64,000 bases of DNA from Acestrorhynchus altus (GCA_034509495.1 CM067523.1:4646915-4710914); one strand, 5' to 3'; positions 1 through 11,480 are shown, counted from the first letter of the stretch. A program made the numbers and translations. Notes: a model not told the origin generated them from the letters alone.

Positions 1-172
1 TTCTTGTACTCTCCTCTTTCTCCTTCGTTTTCTCAGTGTTGGCTAAGTGCCGACTGCTGTGTTGTCAGGCAAGTTTGATTTTGTGTTTGGTGTCAGAAAA
101 TTAGTTTAAATAAGTCTCTGGCTCTTTATCTCTCCCTGAATGTGCATCCATTTCTGACAAAGTTGCGCAAAT

Positions 173-173
<1 letters not shown>

Positions 174-210
<37 letters not shown>
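174..210. repeat. (CA)n microsatellite
   Basis: An uninterrupted CA/AC dinucleotide run. Confidence 0.95.
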
Positions 211-212
<2 letters not shown>

Positions 213-245
213 TGAAGTACTGCCAACAGTTTGAATGTAAGCATG

Positions 246-333
246 TAATGGTGCTCCATCCAATACGTGCAGTGGGATGGAGGTCATCCAACGTCTTCAC
301 TAAGGCTCTCATTGATGAATGCAATCAAATTCA
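246..333 (-). mobile_element. Family A Tc1-like non-autonomous element, fragment
   Basis: It carries the family words for 'ATGGTGCTCCATCCAATAC' and 'GAATGCAATCAAAT' in the same order and orientation as the minus-strand copies at 13902, 59570 and 60770. Only the central part survives. Confidence 0.65.
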
Positions 334-337
334 AAAC

Positions 338-403
338 ATTTGGAGCATTTCTGTTGCTCAGCCGATCATAAAACCTTTCGACAACATAAAGGGCAGCTGG
401 AAT
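338..403 (+). repeat. Unclassified dispersed repeat, family F, copy 1
   Basis: A stretch beginning TTTGGAGCATTTCTGTTG and ending around ATAAAGGGCAGCTG matches 35740-35804 with scattered differences. A weaker partial match lies near 10470. No coding capacity or terminal repeats are visible. Confidence 0.5.
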
Positions 404-1252
404 GTTCTTATGAATATTGATATTAATGATATTTATTCATTTTTTTTATGTAATACATTAAAAAAACAATGAACACCTTTGTCCATATAGTGAATATTAT
501 ATTAATATACAGCACTTATACATTTAAGCAAACTGAATAAACCTGTTTATCTATGCCATAATTGAACTTATGTGTAAAAACACAATATAACCAATTATAT
601 CTAATATATCTGATATATTTAGAAATATCTAAATATATCAAAAATAATCAACTCATGTTTAACATTGTTGGGTGAGATGTTTTATGTGAATTCAGCAGTT
701 ATTCTTTACATGATATCAGAAGAGATTTAAGATTTGGGTTTAATGGTCACAGCCATTGCAGGATCTCACCTGATTGAACTTAAAACATAAAATGTTAAAC
801 AAAACCAGGTATTTGACGATAATGACAAACATTCCTGGAGTTCTGATGCTGAAGGTGAGCTTTGAAAATGGTAAAACAAACACTGTGACCTGAAATCACT
901 ACTGATTGTATTGTACTGTATATTATTTTATACCGTTGTATGTTATTTGTGATTATTTATTGTGTAGAAAGTAAATATTACTTATTTGGATAGCTATTTG
1001 GATATCTAACATATAATGAAAATCACACATTATCACACACAGAAATTCGCACATGCCTCTGACATCATTTCAGTGTTATTCATGCTGCTGAGTTCAGGTC
1101 AAGGTTAGTATTGATGAAGATTTCTTATCGTTTCTATCTCTCACCCCCTCATTCTGTCACAGTGTTAATAATTTCTCATAATTTGTGTCCAAGGTCACTT
1201 ATTTGTTGGGGTACAAGGTTTGATCAGGGTTTTGAGAATGTAAACTGTTCCC

Positions 1253-1305
<53 letters not shown>

Positions 1306-1322
1306 CGTGTGCGTGCGTGTGT
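1253..1322. repeat. (TG)n microsatellite
   Basis: A TG run with a few CG interruptions at its 3' end. Confidence 0.95.
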
Positions 1323-1980
1323 GTTTATTTTGTAATTACAGGTTTCAAGTCAAGTTATGTCCTAGAGAGAAAGAAGATTTTACTTTGCTGTTTGGCCTTG
1401 ATGTAAAGTGCTGCTTTGCTTCCTGAACGAAGGCATTGTTCTCTTAAACAGCTGTCGTTTTGGCTGATTCAGAACAGATGGCAGTGTGTACGTGTACGCG
1501 CGAGTGTGAATGTGAGTGTGTGTGCTCATGTGTTACAGTATGTGTGTATGTGTGTGTGCTACATGATCACAGTTAGTTAGAGTTGTGCGGGGGCCGATTA
1601 GATGTTGCAGACTGCTTGTGATCCGTGGGTGAGCGTTAGTCCCGATTTCATTTGCGCAGTTTTGTATCTCAAGCCATGCCTGATTATATATAATTATCTA
1701 GTACTTAAACTCCACAATGCAGTGTACGATGGATAATCTGTGCCAGCCTATCAAATCTTAAAAAAACATACTGTTTTGGAGAAAATTCTGGGATATTTAA
1801 CTTCTTATTAGAATGTGATCTTAAATTCGACGGTATTGAGATGGATGTTTTTGAGAGTATTTGTAAGATAAAGTTAGGACACTTTGACATTGACTGGTAG
1901 AACATTTTCCCCCTCTTCCATGCAGAACCGGAGTTTTTTTTTGCTTTCGTAGCAGTCTCAAATCATCCCATAACAGACTT

Positions 1981-2150
1981 TGACTTGGCCATTCCCAAAC
2001 ACTTCAATTCCTTACTGGTCATTGTCATGTCGCATGGTCCCGGTCAGCTTCAGCGCAGTTGATTCTATGATAGAGAGCTTTCCAGGCTCTTCTATAGAAA
2101 AGCAGCCCCAAACCATGACATACCCACCTCCATGCTTCACAGTCAGGATA
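1981..2150 (-). mobile_element. Tc1-like transposase relic
   Basis: Read on the minus strand, this translates to a mariner/Tc1 transposase core. It contains a VKHGGGYVMVWGCF segment, the strand and loop that follow the first catalytic Asp region, and then a segment ending ALKLTGTMRHDNDQ. An in-frame stop follows directly. No inverted repeats or flanking TA were identified. It is a dead fragment of about 55 codons inside the tshz3 intron. Confidence 0.85.
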
Positions 2151-2454
2151 GGGTTGTGCTCAAATGATTTGATGGATGTTCAAATGAAGCTCAAATGTAA
2201 ATATTTTTAAATATATTAAAAGACTCAACTTTTGTTGAGGTGAAGGCTTTCTCTACTGGAGCCACATCAACCAGGTGTGTCTTGTTCAGCGACTGCTCTC
2301 CAGTTCTGCTAATCCCTTGGCATGACACCACTGAGGGCTACAAAATGACTGTCCTGGTGATGACTGTGTTCTTTTCACTTGTGATTTTTCATGATACCGC
2401 AGCCAGTGTGGCTAAATGCTTGGACCATGACTTGGACAGAATGAAACAAATACA

Positions 2455-3050
2455 CAGATACACACTCACACACTAACTCTTTAAAGGAGCTGTTTGGATT
2501 ACCAGCATTTGTGTTTAATGAAGGTGGCAGATACAGAAATCTGTCGTTTAGGTTTACCTCGTCTTATTGTTACTGTTATTGTTGCTATTTTAATAGTAAT
2601 AATTCACTTTATTATTATATTATTTGTATTTTTATTGCATTTTGTTTTAATGTTTAAATATTCTGATGATTTGAGATACAAGATTTCGAGACTTACTGAT
2701 TGAAAGCAAAACACAAAAAGCTTGAAATACATTTTAAGTGAAAAAATAAAAAATATGACACGTAAACATTCTGAAATTAGGAACATGGAGGTGCACTAAT
2801 TTTATAATGTATATTACCATTAGTTGACAGTATATACAGGTAGGCCTACTGTAACATTCCCTTCAATTCACAAATGACAATAAATACAGTAAATAAAAAG
2901 GTCTCCTCAATGCCCACAGACGTGGCACTGAAGGGACAGGCACACATACCCACACTTATTCTTCACTTGTTTCAAGGATCAGGCTGCATTACCAGCATTT
3001 GTGTATTTAATGAAGCTGGCAGATACTAAAGTCTCCATTGTCAGTTAAGT
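2455..3050 (+). repeat. Imperfect local direct duplication (2455-2560 and 2940-3050)
   Basis: Both arms contain ATTACCAGCATTTGTGT followed by TTAATGAAG and GGCAGATAC, each preceded by a CACAC-rich stretch. They are spaced about 490 bp apart. The sequence between is AT-rich and unique. Confidence 0.55.
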
Positions 3051-3501
3051 TTTGCTGTGCCAGTGCTGTCAACTCCAGAAAAGCCGGGCGACAGTTTTGG
3101 CGCTCAAGTGATGAAACCTTGTATCAGAGAAACACAAGTGCAATTCAGCATGTTTAACATGGTAGGACTGAACACGGCGACAGCACATCCCTGACTGTTT
3201 CAGATGAGAAAACCTCTCTTTGTTGTACAAAGTGACACAAAAATCCATGTTTCCGAAGTTTTGTGTTGCGGTGTCTGTGTTGACAGATACTGTATTTAGA
3301 TCTGAATCTATATGCTGTGTGTTGAAATTGCCGCATGACGGGTTGACAGTTGCAGTCGTTTAAAGTGATAGAATATGTTCACAGAAAAGTCCTGCATTCT
3401 GTCCTCACTTAGAGCTGTTTACATACCTGGTCGATGCGTGATCAACAGTTACGCTTCGGAATGTGTGGAATTGCAGTTATGTGTTATACATCCTCCGAGC
3501 T

Positions 3502-3504
<3 letters not shown>

Positions 3505-3552
<48 letters not shown>
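3505..3552. repeat. (CT)n microsatellite
   Basis: A CT run followed by pyrimidine-rich sequence. A poly-T tract lies at about 3661-3679. Confidence 0.95.
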
Positions 3553-3555
<3 letters not shown>

Positions 3556-3839
3556 CTTGTTCACTTGCATTTTCCTTGTTCTTGCAAAAATGACAAAAAG
3601 TAAAAACAATTATATGTTTTCTTCTTTAGTTTCATCCTAATGCCTTTCCGCATATTGCAGCCTTTTTTTTTTTTTTTTGGTTACGTTTTTTTTTCCATCA
3701 GCTATTGTATTCAAATGTGAGCCGAGTGCATACACTCCAGGCTAAACAGTAAATAATAACTTTCAACTTTCTAATCTTTCGTAATTGACGCAAATGTGTT
3801 TTGTGGGGGGAGATTTTACATCGGAAACATACATACATT

Positions 3840-4130
3840 CATTTTTATTTACGAGCTGGCAAGCCTTTGCCGAGTAATGAGTGAAAATGCTTTCTTAATT
3901 TAAATGGCGAGTGTGTCTGTTAGGGAATGCATTAGAGGCTGCAGAAGAAGCGTAAGACATATTAATTGACAGACAGGAACTGCTGTCTCTGAGGTTGATA
4001 CAAGTAATTTATTACTTCAGAAACGAATGCCACCTCCAGAATGTGCTTCATTAATTTCAAATTTAGTTTTAATTTCAAGCTGTTGCCCCTTGAGAAGAAT
4101 AAGGTGGCAACTTGGGTTTGAAGAGACATT
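3840..4130. other. Candidate regulatory block in the intron
   Basis: About 290 bp free of simple repeats and transposon signatures. It has closely spaced homeodomain-type words: ATTAATTGACAG, TAATTTATTAC, TTCATTAATTTC and TTTTAATTTC. It lies 350 bp upstream of the splice site. Its texture is that of conserved intronic elements in developmental genes. This is inferred, because no alignment was possible. Confidence 0.35.
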
Positions 4131-4442
4131 TTCTCTTTCCTTTTTTTTTTCCCCCCGCTTGCTCTCTCCTACTGTCTCTCCGTCTCACTAGCTTTCTCTC
4201 TCCTCAGAACAAAGGGAAGGAGAAATGTAACTTCATTTCATTTGGCAATATAGCACAGTAGTGAAGTTGAGAAGGAATTATTGCAAAGAGTTTATGATAT
4301 GAAATGGCCTGACTGTTTTATTTGTCAGTAGCGGAGGAAAACACTGATGCCTAACATTTCTATCAACTGTCTGAATGCTCTTCCAGACATTGTAGGAAGC
4401 AGTTTGTGAAATCTTTATAATTGGACAGAACAATAACAAGAT

Positions 4443-4483
4443 TCTTTCTTTCTGTCTTGTCTTTTTTTTTTTTTCTTCTGCAG
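4443..4483 (+). promoter_or_regulatory. tshz3: 3' splice site of the tshz3 coding exon
   Basis: A 40-nt pyrimidine-rich tract ends TTCTTCTGCAG. The exon begins at 4484 with CA, which completes an Ala codon (GCA) if the upstream exon ends in G. The intron is therefore phase 1. The peptide then reads YVPEELKEAAL, matching the teashirt N-terminal region. Confidence 0.9.
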
Positions 4484-7400
4484 CATATGTTCCTGAGGAG
4501 CTAAAAGAGGCTGCCTTAATGGACGAGGATGTGGACGGAGATGATTCAGCGGTTGAGGAGGAGCCGGCCATTAAGTACATGTGCCAGGACAAGGACTTCC
4601 TCCTCAAAGACCGGCCAGGCTTCCACGACTCTCCAGCTGCAGACCTCTCCAGCCATGAGATGGACAGTGAGTCACACCTCAGCGAGTCTAGTGACCGCAT
4701 GTCAGACTTTGAGAGTGCCTCGGTGAAGAATGAGGAGGATGGCACTGCCAAGGAGCCACTTACGTCACTCTCTTCAACTGCATCCATGAGGATGACAAAC
4801 ACGGCCCTGCCCAGCAGTGAGGAAGCCACTGCCGCCGGCCCTGACAGCCTAGAGCAGATGAAGGCCATTTACACCAGCTTCCTGACCAATTCCTACTGGT
4901 CATCTCTGAACTTGAATATGACACAGCCTCCACCTGAAAAACCGCCTCGTAGCCACAGCAGCAGCAGCAGCAGTAGCAGCAGCAGCAGCTGCGGGAGTGG
5001 GGGCTATGATTGGCATCAGTCAGCTGTGGCCAAAACCTTGCAGCAAGTCACACAGAACCAGAACAGAATACTGCACCAAGCATCTGAGCCAAACCTCTTT
5101 AGCACTGTGCAGCTGTACCGGCAAAGCACCAAGCTCTATGGCTCAATTTTTACTGGTGCTAGCAAGTTTCGCTGTAAGGATTGCAGTGCTGCCTACGACA
5201 CACTGGTTGAACTTACCGTGCACATGAATGAAACAGGCCATTACCGAGATGATAACCATGAGACAGACAGTGAGGGCACTAAGCGCTGGTCCAAGCCCCG
5301 CAAGCGTTCCCTGCTGGAGATGGAAGGCAAAGAGGATGCCCAGAAAGTCCTCAAGTGCATGTACTGTGGCCATTCCTTTGAGTCACTACAGGATCTCAGC
5401 GTCCACATGATCAAGACGAAACACTACCAGAAAGTGCCTCTCAAGGAGCCTGTGACACCCGTGGCAGCCAAAATCATTTCTTCAGCTCGCAAAAGAGCCC
5501 CTATTGAGCTGGAACTGCCCAGCTCACCAGACTCCAATGGTGGGACTCCAAAACCCACTCTCTCAGACACCAATGACCTACTGCAGAAGACAGCAAATCC
5601 CTACATCACTCCAAATAATCGCTATGGGCATCAGAATGGCGCAAGCTATGCATGGCAGTTTGAATCTCGGAAATCCCAGATCCTGAAGTGCATGGAGTGT
5701 GGGAGTTCCCATGATACCCTTCAGGAGTTAACAGCTCACATGATGGTGACAGGCCACTTCATTAAGGTCACCAACTCTGCCATCAAGAAAGGCAAGCCCA
5801 TTATGGAGTCACCTACCACCCCAGCCCCTACCACTATGCCCTCCACTGAGGATAAGGTACAGTCAGTACCACTAGCTGCCACAGCTTTTTCCCCACCTCC
5901 ACCTGCACCTCCTCCACCAAGCATATCCCCTGCCATCAGCGCTATGGAAATTAAAAAAGAGGAAAAAGAAGAAGAATGCACCAAGGAAGTCACTAACAAC
6001 AAAGAGAAAAAAATAACAGAAGATGAGCCTGAGGAGAAGTTTGACATTTCCTCCAAATATCCATATTTGACTGAAGAAGACCTGGAAGAAAGTCCTAAGG
6101 GTGGGTTTGACATCCTCAAGTCACTGGAAAACACAGTCACGTCTGCCATTAACAAAGCACAGAATGGCACACCCAGTTGGGGAGGCTACCCCAGCATTCA
6201 TGCTGCTTATCAGCTACCAAACATCATGAAGCTTTCCTTGCGCAACTCAGGAAAGAGCTCCCCTCTAAAGTACATGTTTTCTGGAGAGGAAATTCTGTCC
6301 CCGACCAAAAGCCAACCCCTCATCTCCCCTCCAAGCTGCCAGACTTCACCTCTGCCTAAAAATAACTTCCATGCCATGGAGGAACTTGTCAAGAAAGTAA
6401 CGGAAAAAGTAGCCAAAGTGGAGGAAAAGATGAGGGATCCTGGTGCGAGGGCTTCCCCTCTGAGAAGAACCACACCTTCTCCTTGCAGTAGTGAAGCTGG
6501 TGACTCTGCTAGAGGGGAGTCACCCAAAGAGAGGAGAGGAGCCAAAACACCAGAGAGCAATGGATTAGCAAATATTCACAAGGACTCCAATGGTGAGGCC
6601 CTCACAAAAGAGTCTTTAGAGAATGGCACTGACCATGCTGTGAAAACCCCTGTCACTTCCCTATGCAGCAGCACTGCAATTATAACTGACCATCCTCCAG
6701 AACAGCCATTTGTCAACCCTTTAAGTGCACTTCAGTCTGTCATGAATGTTCATCTAGGTAAAGCTGCTAAACCTGCCCTCCCATCTCTGGACCCCATGAG
6801 CATGCTCTTCAAGATGAGCAACAGTTTGGGAGAGAAGGCAGCTGTTGCTGCCTCAACTCCAGCTCAGACCAAAAAGACAAATGAACATCTTGACCGCTAT
6901 TTCTATCACATCAACAATGACCAGCCAATTGACCTGACCAAAGGCAAGAGCGAAAAGAGCAGCTCCATGGGATCAGCTGTATTGTCTTCCTCCACCTCCA
7001 CTCCTTCTTCAGTGTCACCCTCTTCGACCATTACCATGGCCAAGGCATCCTCAGCTGTAGCCTCATTCATGTCTAACTCACCTCTGCGTGAAAATGCCCT
7101 GTCTGACATCTCGGATATGCTTCGGAACCTGACAGAAAGCCATGCCTCCAAATCTTCCACACCAACCAGTCTGTCTGAACGGTCAGATATAGATGGTGTT
7201 ACACACGAAGACTCTGAAGACATGTCACCAGCTCAGAAGCGCAAGGGCCGGCAGTCCAATTGGAACCCTCAACATCTGCTTATCCTACAAGCGCAGTTCG
7301 CGTCCAGCCTGCGGCAAACGGGTGATGGCAAGTACATCATGTCCGACCTCAGCCCACAGGAACGCATGCACATCTCCCGCTTCACTGGCCTCTCGATGAC

Positions 7401-7914
7401 CACCATCAGCCACTGGCTGGCCAACGTCAAGTATCAGTTGAGGCGGACAGGTGGTACCAAGTTCCTGAAGAACCTTGACTCTGGCCACCCCGTGTTCTTC
7501 TGCAGTGACTGTGCTTCACAGATACGTTCTCCGTCCACATACGTCAGCCATCTTGAATCCCACCTGGGCTTCCGGATTAGAGATTTGGCTAAGTTGTCCG
7601 GGGAGCAGCTAGCCAGCCAAATCTCACGCCACACTAAGGGGCTTTCTGAGAAACTGCTTTCAGCCCAAGCTCATGTCCTGGCACACTCACTCTCTAACCC
7701 TAACAACAATCCCAACCCTAGTCCCCATTCCCATTCCCACTCACACTCGCCCTCCCCTTCCCCAGATGAAGAGCCCAATGGCACTATGTATCAGTGTAAA
7801 CTGTGCAACCGGACTTTCGCGAGCAAGCATGCTGTCAAACTTCATCTGAGCAAGACTCATGGCAAATCCCCTGAGGACCACCTTATGTATGTCTGTGAAC
7901 TGGAGAAACCTTAG
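4484..7914 (+). CDS. tshz3: Teashirt zinc finger homeobox 3 (terminal coding exon)
   Basis: Nuclear transcription factor of the teashirt family, usually a repressor. In mammals TSHZ3 acts in ureteric smooth muscle, respiratory circuits and cortical projection neurons. The exon encodes 1142 residues plus a split codon. The ATG at 4519 is internal, because the frame continues back to the splice site at 4484. Residues below count from that Met. There is an acidic Ser-rich N-terminus with a poly-Ser run (about 147-158). Zinc finger 1 has C219, C222, H235, H241; finger 2 has C280, C283, H296, H302; finger 3 has C391, C394, H407, H413. PIDLT at 803-807 fits a CtBP-binding motif. An atypical homeodomain spans about 908-976 and includes HWLANVKYQLRR. 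Finger 4 has C995, C998, H1011, H1015; finger 5 has C1093, C1096, H1109, H1114. The stop is TAG at 7912. Similarity is clearly closest to TSHZ3 rather than TSHZ1 or TSHZ2, judged from memory. The frame is intact. The protein looks somewhat longer than mammalian TSHZ3, partly through a His/Ser/Pro-rich linker before finger 5. Confidence 0.96.
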
Positions 7915-8462
7915 CGGTGGTCAAGGACACACTACTCTGTTTCCCACTTTTCTGGTTTTCTTGCTTTCTCAGAAGCCTTCTGACTAACTGATTTCTTAAA
8001 AGCAAGACGAACTGACTGACTAACAAAGAACTAACTGCACATAGATGCCATTAAACTACTGTTTAGTTTCGGCACATGATGTGTGGGTTTTCCTCCTGGA
8101 ATAACTCATTCTGGTCCAGAGACATTCTCTTTCCTCATTTTAGGTAAAAACTGAAAATGTAGAAAAACGACAAAAAAAGGATACTTTTCTAACTGTGCAG
8201 TGTTGAGTGAAGAGGTGCTGTTGTCACTGGTAAAATATGAAGGTATATAAGAAAAAACTTAAAATGAAGTTGTATGTATTTGAAAGTTGTGTAAATTGGA
8301 TTCACCTTTTTTTTCCTCCTTTCTTTGGCATCGTTACGATGCAGTAAGCTGCATGCATTGATGAAACGGTTTAGTTCGATCTTTTGATAACTGAATCTCT
8401 CTTTCCTTCTTTCTTTTTGTCAACGTGACCTATGTGTGCTGGTGTCAGCAGACAAAATTTAA

Positions 8463-8991
8463 CCCTCTGAGTACGTCCAAGCACTTGTACATTAACAAAT
8501 CCAGAATATAGAACATAATATGAGAGAAATCAGTAAATCGGAAATACCCAAGTTCCACTATATTTGAGAGGCCACGCAATTGTGTATTTTAACTAACAAA
8601 CATGATAAAAAACAAACAAACGAGAAGAGAGGATGACCATACCTGAGGTTTGAACTTGTCTAAGTGGCTTCTGATGCAAAATGTGTGAATCCAAACGGCA
8701 GTCTTTCAGTTCTCTGAAATCAGGGGCCTTTATGAATTCAGGTCGGTGTAAAAATATGTACATAAAAACGTATAAACTAATTTCTGTCTAAATTATGCAT
8801 CATTTTATATTTTTAATTTAAGAGGAGTATGACTATCTACTGGTGCACAATATATGAAGACATTAATGAAATTGTTTTGCACAATAGTTTTATAAATGTT
8901 ATTTAATCAGATGATATGAAAATGAGAGGAAAAAAAAACAAAAAAAACAAATAACATCCTAAACTTTTATTTCCACCTCGTGCTCAAAGGG
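8463..8991. mobile_element. piggyBac-like MITE inside the tshz3 3' UTR
   Basis: The ends are CCCTCTGAGTACG (8463-8475) and CGTGCTCAAAGGG (8979-8991), a 13-bp imperfect terminal inverted repeat with two mismatches. Each end is immediately flanked by TTAA (8459-8462 and 8992-8995). TTAA target duplication with CCC-starting ends is the piggyBac hallmark. The 529-bp interior is AT-rich with no transposase, so the element is non-autonomous. Confidence 0.75.
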
Positions 8992-9527
8992 TTAAACTTC
9001 TTGTACAAGACAATACTTGTTCCATCGTTTCTTGAACATTTAAAAGGTTGTACAAAAGATGCTACTTTATAATGCAAGGAGGAATTCCACAGTGTAACCT
9101 ATTATTTATAAGCACTCTTGGTTGTTGTTTCATATTGTAGAATGCCTTTTTGATTGGTAACTTTTATGTTGTTCTGTCTAATTACTCTCCCATGATTCCG
9201 CACTGCAGCTTTATCTTTTTTTTGTTTGTTTGTTTTTTATTTTTTCTAGGGTTCTTTTTGTTTGTTTGTTTTGTTTCGGGAGGGGGTGGGATATGAAAGG
9301 TAACTATGGTTACCTTCCCTCCGATTGACAGTTCTCCTACATTTTTGGCAGTTAATTTACTGAAATAACTAACAGCTGCCAGTGAATGGAAATCTAATGT
9401 GTAAAATATTGGCATGTAAACAGCACAGGCACTGTTATGCATTCTGTGCCGTGATTCTCTTTTTTGTTGTTGTTGACAATGAAGCACCCATTATATGACT
9501 TCATATAACCTTTTTTTCTACTGCAGC

Positions 9528-9533
9528 ATTAAA
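9528..9533 (+). promoter_or_regulatory. tshz3: Poly(A) signal ATTAAA
   Basis: ATTAAA follows CTGCAGC and precedes a GT/T-rich stretch (TTTTGGGGTTTTTTT) within 10-25 bp, a good downstream element. An earlier ATTAAA at 8050 is an alternative proximal signal but lacks an obvious GT-rich follow-up. Confidence 0.6.
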
Positions 9534-9822
9534 ATGAAAATGTTTTGGGGTTTTTTTGCAATAACTTGATGTGTCATGGCTCACAAATTTGTCAGGCGTT
9601 AGTGGCTGCGTAATGAGCAGACTGAAAGGGAAATGGTGTCAGTGTGTGTTGAAGACGGGTTGCACAATCGGACCGGCGGGGTGATGGTGATCAGTCACTC
9701 CATAGGACTCTGAATTGCTCACTGCAGTCTTAGTTTGTGTGCGTGTGAGAGAGAGTGTGTATGTGTGTTACGTTTGCTTACATATCAAAACCTAAAGGGC
9801 CCAATATTCTACATCTGTCATA

Positions 9823-10231
9823 TAGGGCTGGGCGATACATTGATATTTATATCGAGATATAAACAGAGCAAAATATGGGCTGAGCAATATTGTTTATGTC
9901 AATTTTTTTACGTTTTTAAATAATGTTCTCTTTCAACTTTTGGCCCCAGCCAAGGCTCCGCCCCCCGGTCACAGCTCCTCCTCTAATCTGCTCCCCTTCA
10001 CCCCCACTACTGCTCTCACACACTATAGAAGGTTCAGAAGAGTTCTGACATGAAGATGACTTGGTGTGTATAAAGAAGAAATTAAGATCAGATTCCTTTA
10101 AATATAATAAAAAAAGACAAATGGTTTTATGTCAATTTTTACACACAGTATTTTTCACATTGTATAAAAGATTGTACATTCAGCTAAAATATATCAGAAA
10201 ATGATTGTGTTGTCTGTATTGCCCAGCCCTA
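9823..10231. mobile_element. hAT-like MITE with AGGGCTGGGC ends
   Basis: It starts TAGGGCTGGGCGATA and ends TATTGCCCAGCCCTA, inverted repeats of about 15 bp with one difference. The flanking 8-mers CTGTCATA (9815-9822) and GTCTCATA (10232-10239) match at 6 of 8 positions, consistent with a decayed hAT 8-bp target duplication. There is no coding capacity. This edge type is common in fish genomes. Confidence 0.8.
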
Positions 10232-10239
10232 GTCTCATA

Positions 10240-11370
10240 TTTAATCAACTCTAAGATAAAATATATGCAACTCATTTTACATGAGCATTTCCCATCTTTG
10301 TTATTACTCACTATTAAGGAAGGTCTCTTTAAGACTAATCTATCATCATGTCCAATGAAAAACATGCATCTCCAAAATGGAGACTTTACAAATGGCAAAG
10401 TGTTCTTAACTGTGGACGGAAATTAGTGTAAAATAAGATTATTAAATTCTAAATTAAACGTAATTTTAGAGCATTTTTATTGGTCTGTTCAGCCAAAATT
10501 GGATATACTTAATATGTTAATGAGCTCTGTTCAGGTTGGCTCTCCAAAAGCAGCTTGGACTGTAACACTCTATACAACATAAGACTTAAGCAGGTTGCTT
10601 AACTGCTCTACTTCACCATGAGCTACTGCACCAGCTTATCCAAAACTATCCAATCATGAAACGTTAATGAAAGTAAACTCATATTTTATATTCATGACAT
10701 GAAAGTGACATGTTACAAGCTGATTTGTTTCAATATTGATACTCTTTGATTTAAGAAAATTTGTTTAATTAATTAATCATTTTAAAATTAAATAGTCATA
10801 TGATTTGAGATGCTGGGTTTATGGCTTAGATTATAAGACACGCTGATCATCAGTGAAACAAAAAGGCTTGAAACATTTCACTTTATATGTAAATATAAAA
10901 ATATTTAAAAGAAAAATAATATATTTTTGTTATACAAATAAATTATTTAATAACCATATCTATATACATCCATATCAAACTCGGGATTTTTCCATTTTCA
11001 CGATATGGGACCAATAAATCTACACTTTATAGGTTGATTTACCAGACAGGGATGCATACCAGTCCTTCCAGTAGAGAATCTCCATTCAGAACAATGTTTT
11101 GGCTTTAGGTTTTCTAGAGGCATCGTGAATTAGGAAGCCCTACAACTGCTCTGTTTTCATTTGTAGAACGGCACAATTTAGAACCTAAAGAGTGCGAGCA
11201 CCATCTCTTATATCACTCTCTTGATTTAACTCCCTGCTTGGTGACATATCCATTCACTAAGTCGCCTAATATGGTTTAAACTGGGAAAGCATCAGACAGT
11301 GCAAAGTGGAAAGTACCCTTCCCCACCCCCACCCGCCATCTCCCTTGTATTTCGGAGCTGGGATGTAGCG
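10240..11370. other. AT-rich intergenic stretch
   Basis: No gene is seen. A weak family F resemblance occurs near 10470-10500. The rest is unique or decayed sequence without recognisable structure. Confidence 0.5.
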
Positions 11371-11480
11371 GATAATTGCATAAACCCTGGCATTAACTGT
11401 CTCATTTTCACCATTTTATTCCCGGCTCTGTAATTAGCGCAGACTTATATTTTGTGCAGATAGATTTGTTTGGGCTTGGT
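11370..11480. other. Candidate regulatory block
   Basis: A short unique stretch with GATAATTGCATAAA and CTGTAATTAGCGC among balanced base composition, bounded by repeat-rich DNA. Confidence 0.25.

Larger units (their letters stand above)
1..4483 (+). other. tshz3: Intron (3' part) upstream of the tshz3 main exon
   Basis: The sequence ends in a long pyrimidine tract (about 4443-4480) and CAG at 4481-4483, a textbook 3' splice site. Nothing resembling the short conserved first coding exon of teashirt genes (a Met-Pro-Arg-Arg-Lys-type basic peptide) was found here on the plus strand, so that exon is probably further upstream. The intron is AT-rich and mostly featureless at about 480-1110 and 2560-2940. 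Its repeats and one candidate regulatory block are listed separately. Confidence 0.75.
7915..9550 (+). other. tshz3: tshz3 3' untranslated region
   Basis: AT-rich sequence after the stop, with A/U-rich tracts and no open frame of note. The 3' portion (about 9000-9540) is unique sequence leading to an ATTAAA. The end is inferred from that signal and the GT-rich run just after it. The middle is occupied by an inserted element at 8463-8991. Confidence 0.65.

Noticed and set aside
4278..4868. 196-codon minus-strand frame across the tshz3 splice site
   Set aside because: It is antisense to the conserved tshz3 exon, spans intron and exon, is dominated by Ser from the complementary coding bias, and has no recognisable domain.
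5736..6560. Minus-strand frames of 144 and 116 codons inside the tshz3 exon
   Set aside because: Shadows of the coding strand. Their Ser/Val/Gly-rich composition mirrors the sense codons.
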